From Chloroflexota bacterium (lineage in GTDB: Bacteria > Chloroflexota > Dehalococcoidia > SZUA-161 > SpSt-899), in NCBI GenBank assembly GCA_018725425.1, contig QLUL01000017.1, positions 1-12,501 of the forward strand: a DNA stretch of 12,501 nucleotides, in the 5' to 3' direction. Below, in pieces: positions 7,098-12,501 of the stretch. A model generated the notes under the pieces. It saw only the letters and a list, made by a program, of their open reading frames with translations, did no database searches and was not told the origin of the DNA. The position numbers and the translations under genes were made by a program. The first letter of the stretch is position 1; every line of letters starts with the position of its first letter.

Positions 7098-7958
7098 ATG
7101 GAAATCAAGAAGGTAGGTGTAGTGGGTTGTGGGCTAATGGGCTCGGGCATTGCGCAGGTATGTGCCCAGTCCGGCTACGAAACGGTGGTTTCGGAGGTCA
7201 ATGAGGAACTCCTGAATAAGGGTCTGGGGACGATCAAGACCCAGTTAGCGAGGAGCGTCCAGAAGGGCAGGTTGACCAAGGAGGACGAAGCGGCAATTCT
7301 AGGTCGGCTGAAAGGGACAACTAAGCTCAGCGATTTCAATGACTGCGATCTGGTGATTGAAGCCATAATCGAGAAGATGGAGTTAAAGAGGCAGGTATTC
7401 TCCGAGCTGGATAGAATCTGCCCCAAACACGCCATCCTGGCCAGCAACACCTCTTGCCTGTCCATTATCGAAATGGCTGCGGTAACGCAGCGAGCAAGTC
7501 AGGTATTGGGAATGCATTTCTTTAACCCGGTACCGGTAATGAAACCGGTCGAGCTGGTCCGAACGATCGCCACCAGCGAAGAGACGATGAACACGGCCAC
7601 GAAATTCAGCAAGTCGCTGGGCAAGGAGATAGTTATCGCCAGGGATACGCCAGGGTTCATCGTGAACTTGCTCCTCATCCCATTCATGCTTGACGCGATA
7701 CGAGCTCTCGACAATGGCCTTGCCAGTAAAGAGGACATTGATACCGGGATAAGGCTCGGATTGAACCACCCTATGGGCCCGCTGACCCTGCTAGACTTTG
7801 TCGGGCTCGACACGACCTACTACATTGCTTGTGCTATGTACGAGGAGTTTAAGGATCCCAAGTTTGCTCCACCGCCCTTGCTGAAGCAGATGGTCACTGC
7901 TGGTTGGCTGGGACGCAAGACAGGCAAGGGGTTCTATGACTACGGGCAGGACAAGTAG
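7098..7958 (+). CDS. 3-hydroxybutyryl-CoA (3-hydroxyacyl-CoA) dehydrogenase
   Basis: This 286-residue NAD-dependent enzyme interconverts 3-hydroxyacyl-CoA and 3-oxoacyl-CoA. The Rossmann loop GCGLMGSGIAQ is at 10-20, and an acidic E33 ends the second strand, which indicates NAD rather than NADP. Catalytic S119 in SNTSCL, H140 and E152 in HFFNPVPVMKPVE, and N190 are all present. The C-terminal helical domain has the usual NHPMGPLTLLDFVGLD at 223-238 and GRKTGKGFYDY at 272-282. Length matches the single-function bacterial Hbd/PaaH type (about 280-290 residues), not the fused FadB. AGGAGG lies six bases upstream of the ATG. It follows the enoyl-CoA hydratase gene, giving two consecutive steps of beta-oxidation or of butyrate-type metabolism. 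No terminator with a T-run follows; a repeat element begins just after the stop. Confidence 0.94.
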   Translation: MEIKKVGVVGCGLMGSGIAQVCAQSGYETVVSEVNEELLNKGLGTIKTQLARSVQKGRLTKEDEAAILGRLKGTTKLSDFNDCDLVIEAIIEKMELKRQVFSELDRICPKHAILASNTSCLSIIEMAAVTQRASQVLGMHFFNPVPVMKPVELVRTIATSEETMNTATKFSKSLGKEIVIARDTPGFIVNLLLIPFMLDAIRALDNGLASKEDIDTGIRLGLNHPMGPLTLLDFVGLDTTYYIACAMYEEFKDPKFAPPPLLKQMVTAGWLGRKTGKGFYDYGQDK

Positions 7959-7959
7959 T

Positions 7960-8176
7960 TTGACATTGTCACGTCCCCATGTCATTGCGAGGAGCGCAAG
8001 CGGTTGCGAGGCGTAGCCGAAGCAAACTCGGAGCGCGAGATTCCTCGATTACGCTCGGAACAAGCTCCGCAATCTCTAACGAAGGGGTTGCTTCCCGCCA
8101 CGCTTCGCTCGTGGCTTCGGCTTGCTCGCAATGACAGAAAGAAATTCATCGTTACCACCTAATCTGACAATGTCAA
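7960..8176. mobile_element. MITE-like nested inverted-repeat element
   Basis: A 217-bp non-coding element has perfect 12-bp inverted ends: TTGACATTGTCA (7960-7971) and TGACAATGTCAA (8165-8176). Inside lies a second perfect 12-bp pair, TGTCATTGCGAG (7980-7991) and CTCGCAATGACA (8125-8136). Further complementary segments include GAGATT (8037-8042) with AATCTC (8071-8076). The inner sequence type is one I recognise as dispersed in Dehalococcoides and other bacteria. No transposase is encoded, and no clear target-site duplication flanks the ends. It begins one base after the 3-hydroxyacyl-CoA dehydrogenase stop, so it could also act in 3'-end formation. The stretch 8177-8300 beyond it shows nothing convincing. 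Confidence 0.65.
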
Positions 8177-8300
8177 GATAGGATGATATGAATAAAGCTG
8201 AATCGGCTGTACTGGCGCCAGAATGACAGTTACCGCAGTACACGAGATGAAGCGGGGAGACTGTGGCTTTATGGCCTGATAACTATGTGCATCTCTCTAT

Positions 8301-8408
8301 TTACCCTCGCTTCTCGTAATCCGGGCATCGGGTTGCGTTGGGGCGCCCCGGATGGTGACAGGCGCTGCGCCAGTCCCACTTACAGCTATCACACAGGAAG
8401 ACATTCAT
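8301..8408 (-). CDS. Small four-cysteine protein (35 residues), possible zinc-binding
   Basis: This 35-residue frame has C6-x2-C9, C17 and C28 in the pattern C-x2-C-x7-C-x10-C, with two histidines next to C17 and the ending RCPDYEKRG. The spacing and the GRPNA stretch before the last Cys look like a compact metal-binding knuckle. The frame is open upstream to an ATG at 8510, but that extension is basic and unlike a domain, and its start lacks a Shine-Dalgarno sequence. The ATG at 8408 has AGGAG ten bases upstream and is preferred. No family name is recognised with certainty. Small proteins of this type are often missed in annotation, and a chance frame cannot be ruled out. Confidence 0.45.
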   Translation of the reverse strand: MNVFLCDSCKWDWRSACHHPGRPNATRCPDYEKRG

Positions 8409-8719
8409 TCCCAAGAATCTCCTGATGTGAAAGATAATCTTTTGTCTGAGTCCACCCTTCATTAGCTTGGTCGCTCGATATTGTGCTATGGGTCTCTTTT
8501 CGCCACGCATTTTGTTCTCGGGCTTTGCGAAGCCGCCTTAATCATCTCATTACCTCAGTACAATGGCGTATAACTCGGAGTTGGCGTCCAGGCCGGGTCG
8601 GGGGGAGGGCTCTAGTGGTGCGCCGGTTTGGGTCGCACTATAATTATTATGTAAACTTCACACGAGCAGCGACTTTACATAACCAGAATATAGCTTGGTC
8701 TCTCCCCTGCTAGCTAAGG
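8409..8719. other. Intergenic stretch with one inverted repeat
   Basis: No convincing gene is seen. Forward frames here have low-complexity, Arg-rich translations. TTATGTAAA (8647-8655) and TTTACATAA (8674-8682) form a perfect 9-bp inverted repeat around 18 bases and could be a hairpin or a binding site. No tRNA-like cloverleaf was found. Confidence 0.4.
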
Positions 8720-8795
8720 CCTGGATCCGTGAACACAGATTCCCTCACCTTCACCTTGTAGGTGAAGCAAGCAAGTTTGACTTCACGGATTCAGG
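8720..8795. repeat. 76-bp nested hairpin element at the end of the 102-residue gene
   Basis: CCTGGATCCGTGAA (8720-8733) and TTCACGGATTCAGG (8782-8795) are inverted over 14 bp with one mismatch. Inside, CTTCACC (8749-8755) and GGTGAAG (8761-8767) form a 7-bp hairpin with loop TTGTA. The right outer arm overlaps the TGA of the gene at 8783-9091. It may be a small non-autonomous repeat or a 3'-end structure for that gene. It is not a classical terminator because no T-run follows. Confidence 0.6.
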
Positions 8796-9091
8796 TAAGG
8801 ACTTGATTTCAGCACGTAGCGATTGACAAGAGCCAGAATATACGAAGCATTGCGGGTTACATCACGATAGTCGCTGGGAGATAATGAGCCAGTTCGTGCA
8901 TAATGATCCAGTACGCTCTCGATATAGCGTTTTTGGTGATGACGAGGGTTTCCAATTGTGGGAACAAAAATCAACTTCTCATTTTGAACTGATTTTAGCG
9001 TGAACTGCGCCTCTCCGCCCGCCGTAGGCAGCTTTTGTCCTTCCATCCTCTTGCAGAAAGCCATAAAGGAGTCAAAATCTATTTTGTCCAT
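8783..9091 (-). CDS. Hypothetical protein, 102 residues
   Basis: A cytoplasmic-looking protein of unknown function. It begins MDKIDFDSFMAFCKRMEG and has a predicted strand region (EAQFTLKSV..KLIFVPTIG) at about 47-66. The C-terminal half is helical, with SPSDYRDVTRNASYILAL at about 76-93. The YRDVTRNASY stretch looks like a conserved signature shared by other uncharacterised bacterial proteins, but I cannot name the family. There is no signal peptide and no membrane segment. The Shine-Dalgarno is weak (ACAGG about six bases before the ATG). It lies 91 bp downstream of the tmRNA gene on the same strand, so read-through transcription is possible. Its stop codon falls inside an inverted repeat. 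Composition and motif regularity favour a real gene. Confidence 0.6.
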   Translation of the reverse strand: MDKIDFDSFMAFCKRMEGQKLPTAGGEAQFTLKSVQNEKLIFVPTIGNPRHHQKRYIESVLDHYARTGSLSPSDYRDVTRNASYILALVNRYVLKSSPYLNP

Positions 9092-9182
9092 AAGTAACCT
9101 GTCGCCCGGTGGTGAAACAGGTGGTAGCGTGTTGTCTCGGCACTATTGCCTGCGGCTTGTCCTGGTCAGCGTAATCGCTGGT

Positions 9183-9536
9183 TGGTGGAGACGGGGGAGA
9201 GTCGAACTCCCCGTCCAGAAGAAATCCGCCCGGGATGTGCTACAAGCTTAGCCAGCTTTTTATCTCGCCCGATCGTCCTCGGCTGGTGGAGTATCGAGCA
9301 GGCCAGACGATTAAGTTTAGGCAACCCCTATCGTCATCAGGATCGCTGCACCCCGATCTTTCGTCGCCCAATCCTTGCCCATCGAGGAGAGGCAAGGTTG
9401 AACGTGGCCTAATGGTTAGGCCGCTACCATCATACTGTTGCCAGTTATCTTGTTGCCACCGGTTTTACGAGGGAGGATGGCACCTCGGCCTGCAATCCTG
9501 AGTCGCCCATTTCCCCTGTCGAAACCACTCGTCCCC
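9183..9536 (-). ncRNA. ssrA: tmRNA (transfer-messenger RNA, ssrA)
   Basis: This 354-nt gene releases stalled ribosomes and tags their products for proteolysis. The 5' end GGGGACG pairs with CGTCTCC before the encoded 3' CCA, forming the tRNA-like acceptor stem with one G-U pair. The 5' region has the conserved GGTTTCGACAGGGG, and the 3' region has GTTCGACTCTCCC of the T-arm. By alignment with the Thermus pattern as I remember it (AUAACU just before the resume codon), the resume codon is GGC at 9440-9442. The tag is GNSMMVAA, ending at TAA 9416-9418. That stop codon lies in the perfect stem GGCCTAA-CCA-TTAGGCC, as expected for helix 5. The tag length (8 codons) and its Gly start resemble the short Dehalococcoides tag. 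The CAGCG/CGCTG hairpin at 9167-9180 directly follows the 3' end. Confidence 0.96.
9416..9442 (-). other. tmRNA tag-peptide reading frame (GNSMMVAA)
   Basis: The frame reads GGC AAC AGT ATG ATG GTA GCG GCC TAA, giving (A)GNSMMVAA after the alanine charged on the tRNA-like domain. The ending VAA keeps the C-terminal Ala-Ala read by ClpXP-type proteases but replaces the common LAA. The frame is open further upstream (through AAG ATA ACT), so the resume point rests on homology with the AUAACU-Gly/Ala pattern. The stop is certain from its position in helix 5. Confidence 0.75.
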
Positions 9537-9628
9537 ATTATTGTTTTGTCAAATGTACTCGTTTCAATCCTCATCCAGCCCGAAGTCCGGGTGCTACCCC
9601 GTCTTTCTTGGCGAACTGCTGCTCAGTG

Positions 9629-10618
9629 TTATCTTGCTGTGCCCCCCAGGATATCCCTCAAGAAACCAGTCTCAAATTCTCCTGATACCTCATATGCCAG
9701 GACTTCAACGCTGTCTTTGCCCATCACCGTTGCTATCTGCTGTGGCAGGTCGAATACGAAGGAAGCCTTCAGCGAAAAGATCGCTTTCTCTCCGTTCTCA
9801 ATACGCGGCATAAACAATTCGACCATCAGCTCATTGTTCAAAGCGAGTATGATCTCCACCCCGGTCTCTGAATTAGGTAACAACTGGTACTCCTCGGCTA
9901 ATCTTCCGTCACCCAGCGGCATTTCGTTAAGTGTGGCTTCGGCTAGCGCCCTGGATATGGTGATCGGAAAGGCGCTGTCGTTGTAGACCTGCGCCGCAAG
10001 CATTAACTCCGTCCTCTCTTCGGTAACCTCCCCCCATCTAGCGGAAATAGACCGGATAGCCATCCTGAAGGGCACATTTTCCCCGAAGGGGGCTATTTCA
10101 GTTGCTTCTGCTTTTCTCAGTATGCTCTCCAGATGGCCCAGAAGATTTGTTTGCAAAGTTTCCCTGTGCGGGGAAAACCGAAAGGTGAATTCCGTTATGA
10201 TAAGGTCGAAGACCACCGCTCCTACCAGCAGCATTTCGCTTACCTCGCCCTGCTTGAGGTGCTCAACCCACATCGATGCAGGAATCTTCTCCACCTGAAT
10301 CAAGGTTGATACATTTATAGGAAACTCCCCTTCGGTCTTCATTTCCAGCCTTTGGCTTTGCCCCTGTCCCACCTTGATCCCGGCCATGAATAGCTCGGTT
10401 TGCACCCTCTTTACCGGCAGGACGAAGGGGTTTGGGTTGTAGACCATAATCGTGGTTATGATTTCGGCTGTCTCCGAGGTAAGCTCACCCCATTGGTGAG
10501 TAACGCTTCTGACCTCCGGCCTCTGAGGAATCCTCGGCGGCGTTGGGCATCCATACCCGATGATGGAAACAAGCAAAAGTATCACCGTCAACGAACTGAT
10601 CAATATCCGCTTGCTCAT
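9629..10618 (-). CDS. Secreted or membrane-anchored protein with two LEA-14/WHy-like domains
   Basis: This 329-residue protein opens with a basic N-terminus and a hydrophobic stretch at 5-22 ending GYGC. C24 could be a lipidation site, but the lipobox (GYGC) is poor, so a plain signal anchor is also possible. Two homologous beta-rich units follow. The first starts at VRSVTHQWGELT (about 36-150) and the second at IRSISARWGEVT (about 188-300). Each has the VYN-x(4)-P pattern (VYNPNPFVLP at 59-68, VYNDSAFPI at 211-219) typical of LEA type 2/WHy domains, which are linked to desiccation and envelope stress in other organisms. The Shine-Dalgarno AGGTGG lies six bases before the ATG, and a near-consensus promoter is upstream. 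The neighbouring membrane-repeat gene upstream shares the strand, but this promoter gives independent transcription. Function beyond an envelope location is unknown. Confidence 0.75.
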   Translation of the reverse strand: MSKRILISSLTVILLLVSIIGYGCPTPPRIPQRPEVRSVTHQWGELTSETAEIITTIMVYNPNPFVLPVKRVQTELFMAGIKVGQGQSQRLEMKTEGEFPINVSTLIQVEKIPASMWVEHLKQGEVSEMLLVGAVVFDLIITEFTFRFSPHRETLQTNLLGHLESILRKAEATEIAPFGENVPFRMAIRSISARWGEVTEERTELMLAAQVYNDSAFPITISRALAEATLNEMPLGDGRLAEEYQLLPNSETGVEIILALNNELMVELFMPRIENGEKAIFSLKASFVFDLPQQIATVMGKDSVEVLAYEVSGEFETGFLRDILGGTAR

Positions 10619-10666
10619 TTTTCCACCTTTTTTGTAGGAAGTTTAGTTTCTCCAAAAGCTAGGTTT

Positions 10667-10695
10667 AGTATACCACATTTCATTAAACCTGTCAA
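10667..10695 (-). promoter_or_regulatory. Sigma-70-type promoter of the LEA-14-like gene
   Basis: On the minus strand TTGACA (10690-10695) is followed after exactly 17 bases by TATACT (10667-10672), one base from the TATAAT consensus. The predicted start lies near 10660, giving a leader of about 40 bases that includes the AGGTGG before the ATG at 10618. This is the clearest promoter in the window. Confidence 0.75.
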
Positions 10696-10803
10696 GCACA
10701 ATTTTTGGAAAAACTTACCTGTTACCCTTTTTCCACCTTTCCTGCCCCCAACAAATCTGTATTTGCCATCCCCTGGCGCGACTTGATCGCCGAGGATGAT
10801 TCA

Positions 10804-10832
10804 CCCCGTTAGATAGCGATCGTCTAACGGGG
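10804..10832. terminator. 10-bp perfect hairpin downstream of the 489-residue gene
   Basis: CCCCGTTAGA (10804-10813) and TCTAACGGGG (10823-10832) pair perfectly around a 9-base loop. It lies 51 bp past the stop of the minus-strand gene at 10884 and before the next promoter, a position that suits transcript ending. No T-run follows on either strand, so intrinsic termination is uncertain. Confidence 0.4.
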
Positions 10833-10850
10833 GAACCATACCTCTTACAT

Positions 10851-10872
10851 CCCTTACAGTTCAGCGTAAGGG
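10851..10872 (-). terminator. Short hairpin after the 489-residue gene
   Basis: CCCTTAC (10851-10857) and GTAAGGG (10866-10872) form a 7-bp stem with an 8-base loop, 11 bases after the TAG of the gene at 10884-12353. With the second hairpin at 10804-10832 it makes a double stem-loop, probably marking the 3' end of that message. There is no T-run. Confidence 0.35.
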
Positions 10873-10883
10873 GCGTTCCTCAC

Positions 10884-12353
10884 CTATGCCTTCGATGCCT
10901 TCGATGTAAGATTCTTTGGGGATTCTGCTTTTTTCATCCCTACCAGGAAGAGACCGACACCAGCCGCCATAAACAGGATGCTGGTGATAATCATATATGT
11001 CTGTAGCCAGCCGATGAGTCCGCCGAGCATCCCAGCAGGATCCACTCTGACGATATCTTCCGATATCACTCGCAGGTTACCTCCAACAACACCAAGGTCA
11101 GTCTGTGCCATCTTGAGAAACTCCCGTGTTTCCGAAATACCACCGAGGACAGGGGTCTTTATATCCCCAAGGCTTGTTTTTGCTGTGCCGAGGAGTTTCC
11201 GTGTACTTGCAATGCCTTCGATGGTGGGTCCCCTCGCATCGCCAACACTTGTTTTTGTTGCCTGCAGAGCTTCCCTGCTCCCTGAGAGGCCATCGAGGAT
11301 AGGCCCCTTGGCGGCCTCAAGGCTCGTTCTGGCTGTCATCAGAAGTTCCCGGGTCTCTGAAATGTTATACTCGGTGAGCTGTTTTACGCCCCCCAGGCTG
11401 GTCTGAAGCTCTCTCATGTAGTCCGAGGTGTGGGCGAGGGTGTCCGAAACCAGATCGAGGTTCTCTATGGCAGGGGTAAAGGCTCCGGCGATATCCTCCG
11501 GAGTGAGGCTCAACTCAAGTCCCTCTCGCCTCAAATAAGCTGCCCAGTCTCGAATCCAAGCGGCCAACTCGGTGTCCTCCACTAACTCAGCCAGCCGATC
11601 AAGCTCGTCGGCGCTCACCTCCAGGGGGAACAACGTCCAACCAGGGTCTATGAAGTGTGCCAAATCTCGGAGGTAGCCGAGTTTAAGTTCGATGCCCAAC
11701 GGTGCTATTGTATCTACGATCCAGTCGGCCCACCCAATGAGATGTTCGGGCCATATTCCCACCACTACCTGTTCAAGCCTCTCCGTGATGCTGTCCCGTG
11801 TGAATATCACGCTGTCATTGATCTCGGTTACTGTCTCATCCACGGCTGCCAGAGTGCCACCGAGCTCGCTCAGAAAGTTCAAAGTGTCCTCTATGGTAGT
11901 TGCGGCCACGCCATCCACCTCAGCTAAGGCGGTATCGAGGGCGCCCAGATATCTCACGCTATCATCCAGGATACCCATCTCCTTCTCCACCGCAGCTAAG
12001 ACGGTATCAAGGTCGGCCAAGAATCTCACGACGCCGTCTATGCCGTCTGGCACCTTCCCCTCTGCCTTAGCAAGGTTGGTATCCAGGTCGCCAAGCTGGC
12101 CCACGGTATCATCTATGGTCGTGCCTATCGTCTCCTCCACCTCGACCAGCCTGGGGTCCAAGTCTTCTAGGAAAGCTGCCCCGCTATCAAGCGAATCAGC
12201 AACCTCGATTAGCATGCCTGCGGCGCCCTCCACAGACTTATCGATGTCTGGCAACCGAGCCCTGACCGGTCCGATCAAAGCCACGGACAGAATAAGCTGA
12301 ATCAACCCCACCACCACCAGGACAGTCCCCACTCCCATTATTACTTTGCGCAT
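10884..12353 (-). CDS. Membrane-anchored helical repeat protein, 489 residues, with a membrane segment at each end
   Basis: No named family is recognised. A hydrophobic segment at 5-28 and another at about 446-472 bracket a mainly acidic 417-residue region. The tail after the second segment is Lys-rich, so both ends should lie in the cytoplasm and the middle outside. Residues 61-184 hold five units of 24-25 residues, each starting with an FLxDLDxxLAxVE-like core. Residues 331-428 hold four 25-residue units with an xSETRExLxTAxTSLG-like core, three of them ending in a Pro-containing turn. Between them lies a Trp-rich linker (WPEHLIGWADW at 201-211). The layout suggests two long helical arms that could pair antiparallel across the envelope. 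AGGAGG lies eight bases before the ATG. The next gene downstream also encodes an envelope protein. Resemblance to chemoreceptor or phage-infection-type coiled-coil proteins is architectural only. Confidence 0.7.
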   Translation of the reverse strand: MRKVIMGVGTVLVVVGLIQLILSVALIGPVRARLPDIDKSVEGAAGMLIEVADSLDSGAAFLEDLDPRLVEVEETIGTTIDDTVGQLGDLDTNLAKAEGKVPDGIDGVVRFLADLDTVLAAVEKEMGILDDSVRYLGALDTALAEVDGVAATTIEDTLNFLSELGGTLAAVDETVTEINDSVIFTRDSITERLEQVVVGIWPEHLIGWADWIVDTIAPLGIELKLGYLRDLAHFIDPGWTLFPLEVSADELDRLAELVEDTELAAWIRDWAAYLRREGLELSLTPEDIAGAFTPAIENLDLVSDTLAHTSDYMRELQTSLGGVKQLTEYNISETRELLMTARTSLEAAKGPILDGLSGSREALQATKTSVGDARGPTIEGIASTRKLLGTAKTSLGDIKTPVLGGISETREFLKMAQTDLGVVGGNLRVISEDIVRVDPAGMLGGLIGWLQTYMIITSILFMAAGVGLFLVGMKKAESPKNLTSKASKA

Positions 12354-12358
12354 GTCTT

Positions 12359-12494
12359 GCCCTCCTTCCCTTTGATTTCAAAGCTAGTGTATGACCCTTT
12401 CCACTTCATGTTACCGCTCGCCTTTATGCTTATAGCTCTGGCCCTCCTTTCCTTATGATTTCAGGTTATTTCCTTGCCTTCATGACCCTTTCCA
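12359..12494. repeat. Imperfect tandem duplication in the leader of the 489-residue gene
   Basis: ATGACCCTTTCCA occurs at 12391-12403 and 12482-12494. GCCCTCCTT occurs at 12359-12367 and 12441-12449, each copy followed by a similar TT-rich tract ending GATTTCA. The two halves are offset by 82-91 bp. The GCCCTCCTT unit is the complement of the gene's Shine-Dalgarno region, so the upstream copy carries an orphan ribosome-binding-site-like AGGAGG with no ATG after it. No other gene is visible in the last 148 bases. Confidence 0.55.
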
Positions 12495-12501
12495 TCTCTC
12501 G

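Noticed and set aside
8188..8226. Tiny frame MNKAESAVLAPE after an AGG
   Set aside because: Twelve codons with a poor ribosome-binding context. Nothing separates it from chance.
7959..9182. Integrated genomic island at the 3' end of ssrA
   Set aside because: tmRNA 3' ends are common integration sites and this region is gene-poor with repeats. However, no integrase and no second copy of the ssrA 3' end is visible in the window.
9579..9591. Hairpin CCCG-AAGTC-CGGG between the LEA-14-like gene and tmRNA as a terminator
   Set aside because: The stem is only four base pairs with no T-run. It is too weak to call.
9438..9986. 182-codon forward open frame across the tmRNA 5' half and the LEA-14-like gene
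   Set aside because: It overlaps a clear tmRNA and a clear coding gene on the other strand. Its translation is low complexity.
11000..11330. CRISPR or other DNA-level tandem repeat array
   Set aside because: The 75-bp periodicity comes from 25-residue protein repeats. The DNA copies are diverged and in frame, with no conserved repeat and unique-spacer pattern.
11692..12300. 202-codon forward open frame, Ser-rich, opposite the repeat protein
   Set aside because: The apparent repeats mirror the 25-residue repeats of the real minus-strand gene.

Overview
The window reads as a chromosomal segment of an anaerobic bacterium of moderate GC. The best fit is Chloroflexota near Dehalococcoidia, but this is an inference: it rests on a citrate-forming enzyme of the homocitrate-synthase family beside an aconitase and an isocitrate dehydrogenase, on interspersed palindromic repeats, and on a short tmRNA tag that begins with Gly. 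No ribosomal RNA or universal marker protein is present to settle the taxonomy.

Positions 1-4640 form a central-carbon cluster. A forward gene (151-1401) encodes a homocitrate/(Re)-citrate synthase-like enzyme. A convergent three-gene operon on the minus strand (4640 to 1432) encodes a two-subunit aconitase/isopropylmalate-isomerase-type hydratase and a Thermus-type isocitrate dehydrogenase with the extra C-terminal domain. Together these would make 2-oxoglutarate from oxaloacetate and acetyl-CoA, the oxidative arm of an incomplete TCA cycle that feeds glutamate synthesis. An 18-bp perfect palindrome sits just before the operon start and is a good operator candidate.

Positions 4854-7958 carry three forward genes: a DapB-like NAD(P)-dependent dehydrogenase of the 2,4-diaminopentanoate dehydrogenase/amine dehydrogenase type, an enoyl-CoA hydratase, and a 3-hydroxyacyl-CoA dehydrogenase. 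The last two catalyse consecutive steps of beta-oxidation or of crotonyl-CoA/3-hydroxybutyryl-CoA interconversion. Their spacers hold palindromic repeats.

Positions 7959-9182 are gene-poor. They hold a roughly 217-bp nested inverted-repeat element, a probable 35-residue four-cysteine protein, a 76-bp nested hairpin, and a 102-residue conserved-looking hypothetical protein.

Positions 9183-9536 (minus strand) are a complete tmRNA gene (ssrA). Its inferred tag is the short and unusual GNSMMVAA.

Positions 9629-12353 (minus strand) encode two cell-envelope proteins. One has a signal segment and two tandem LEA-14/WHy-like domains, with a near-consensus promoter. The other is a 489-residue protein with a membrane segment at each end and two arrays of about 25-residue helical repeats between them. 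The final 150 bases hold only the leader of that gene, which contains an imperfect duplication.
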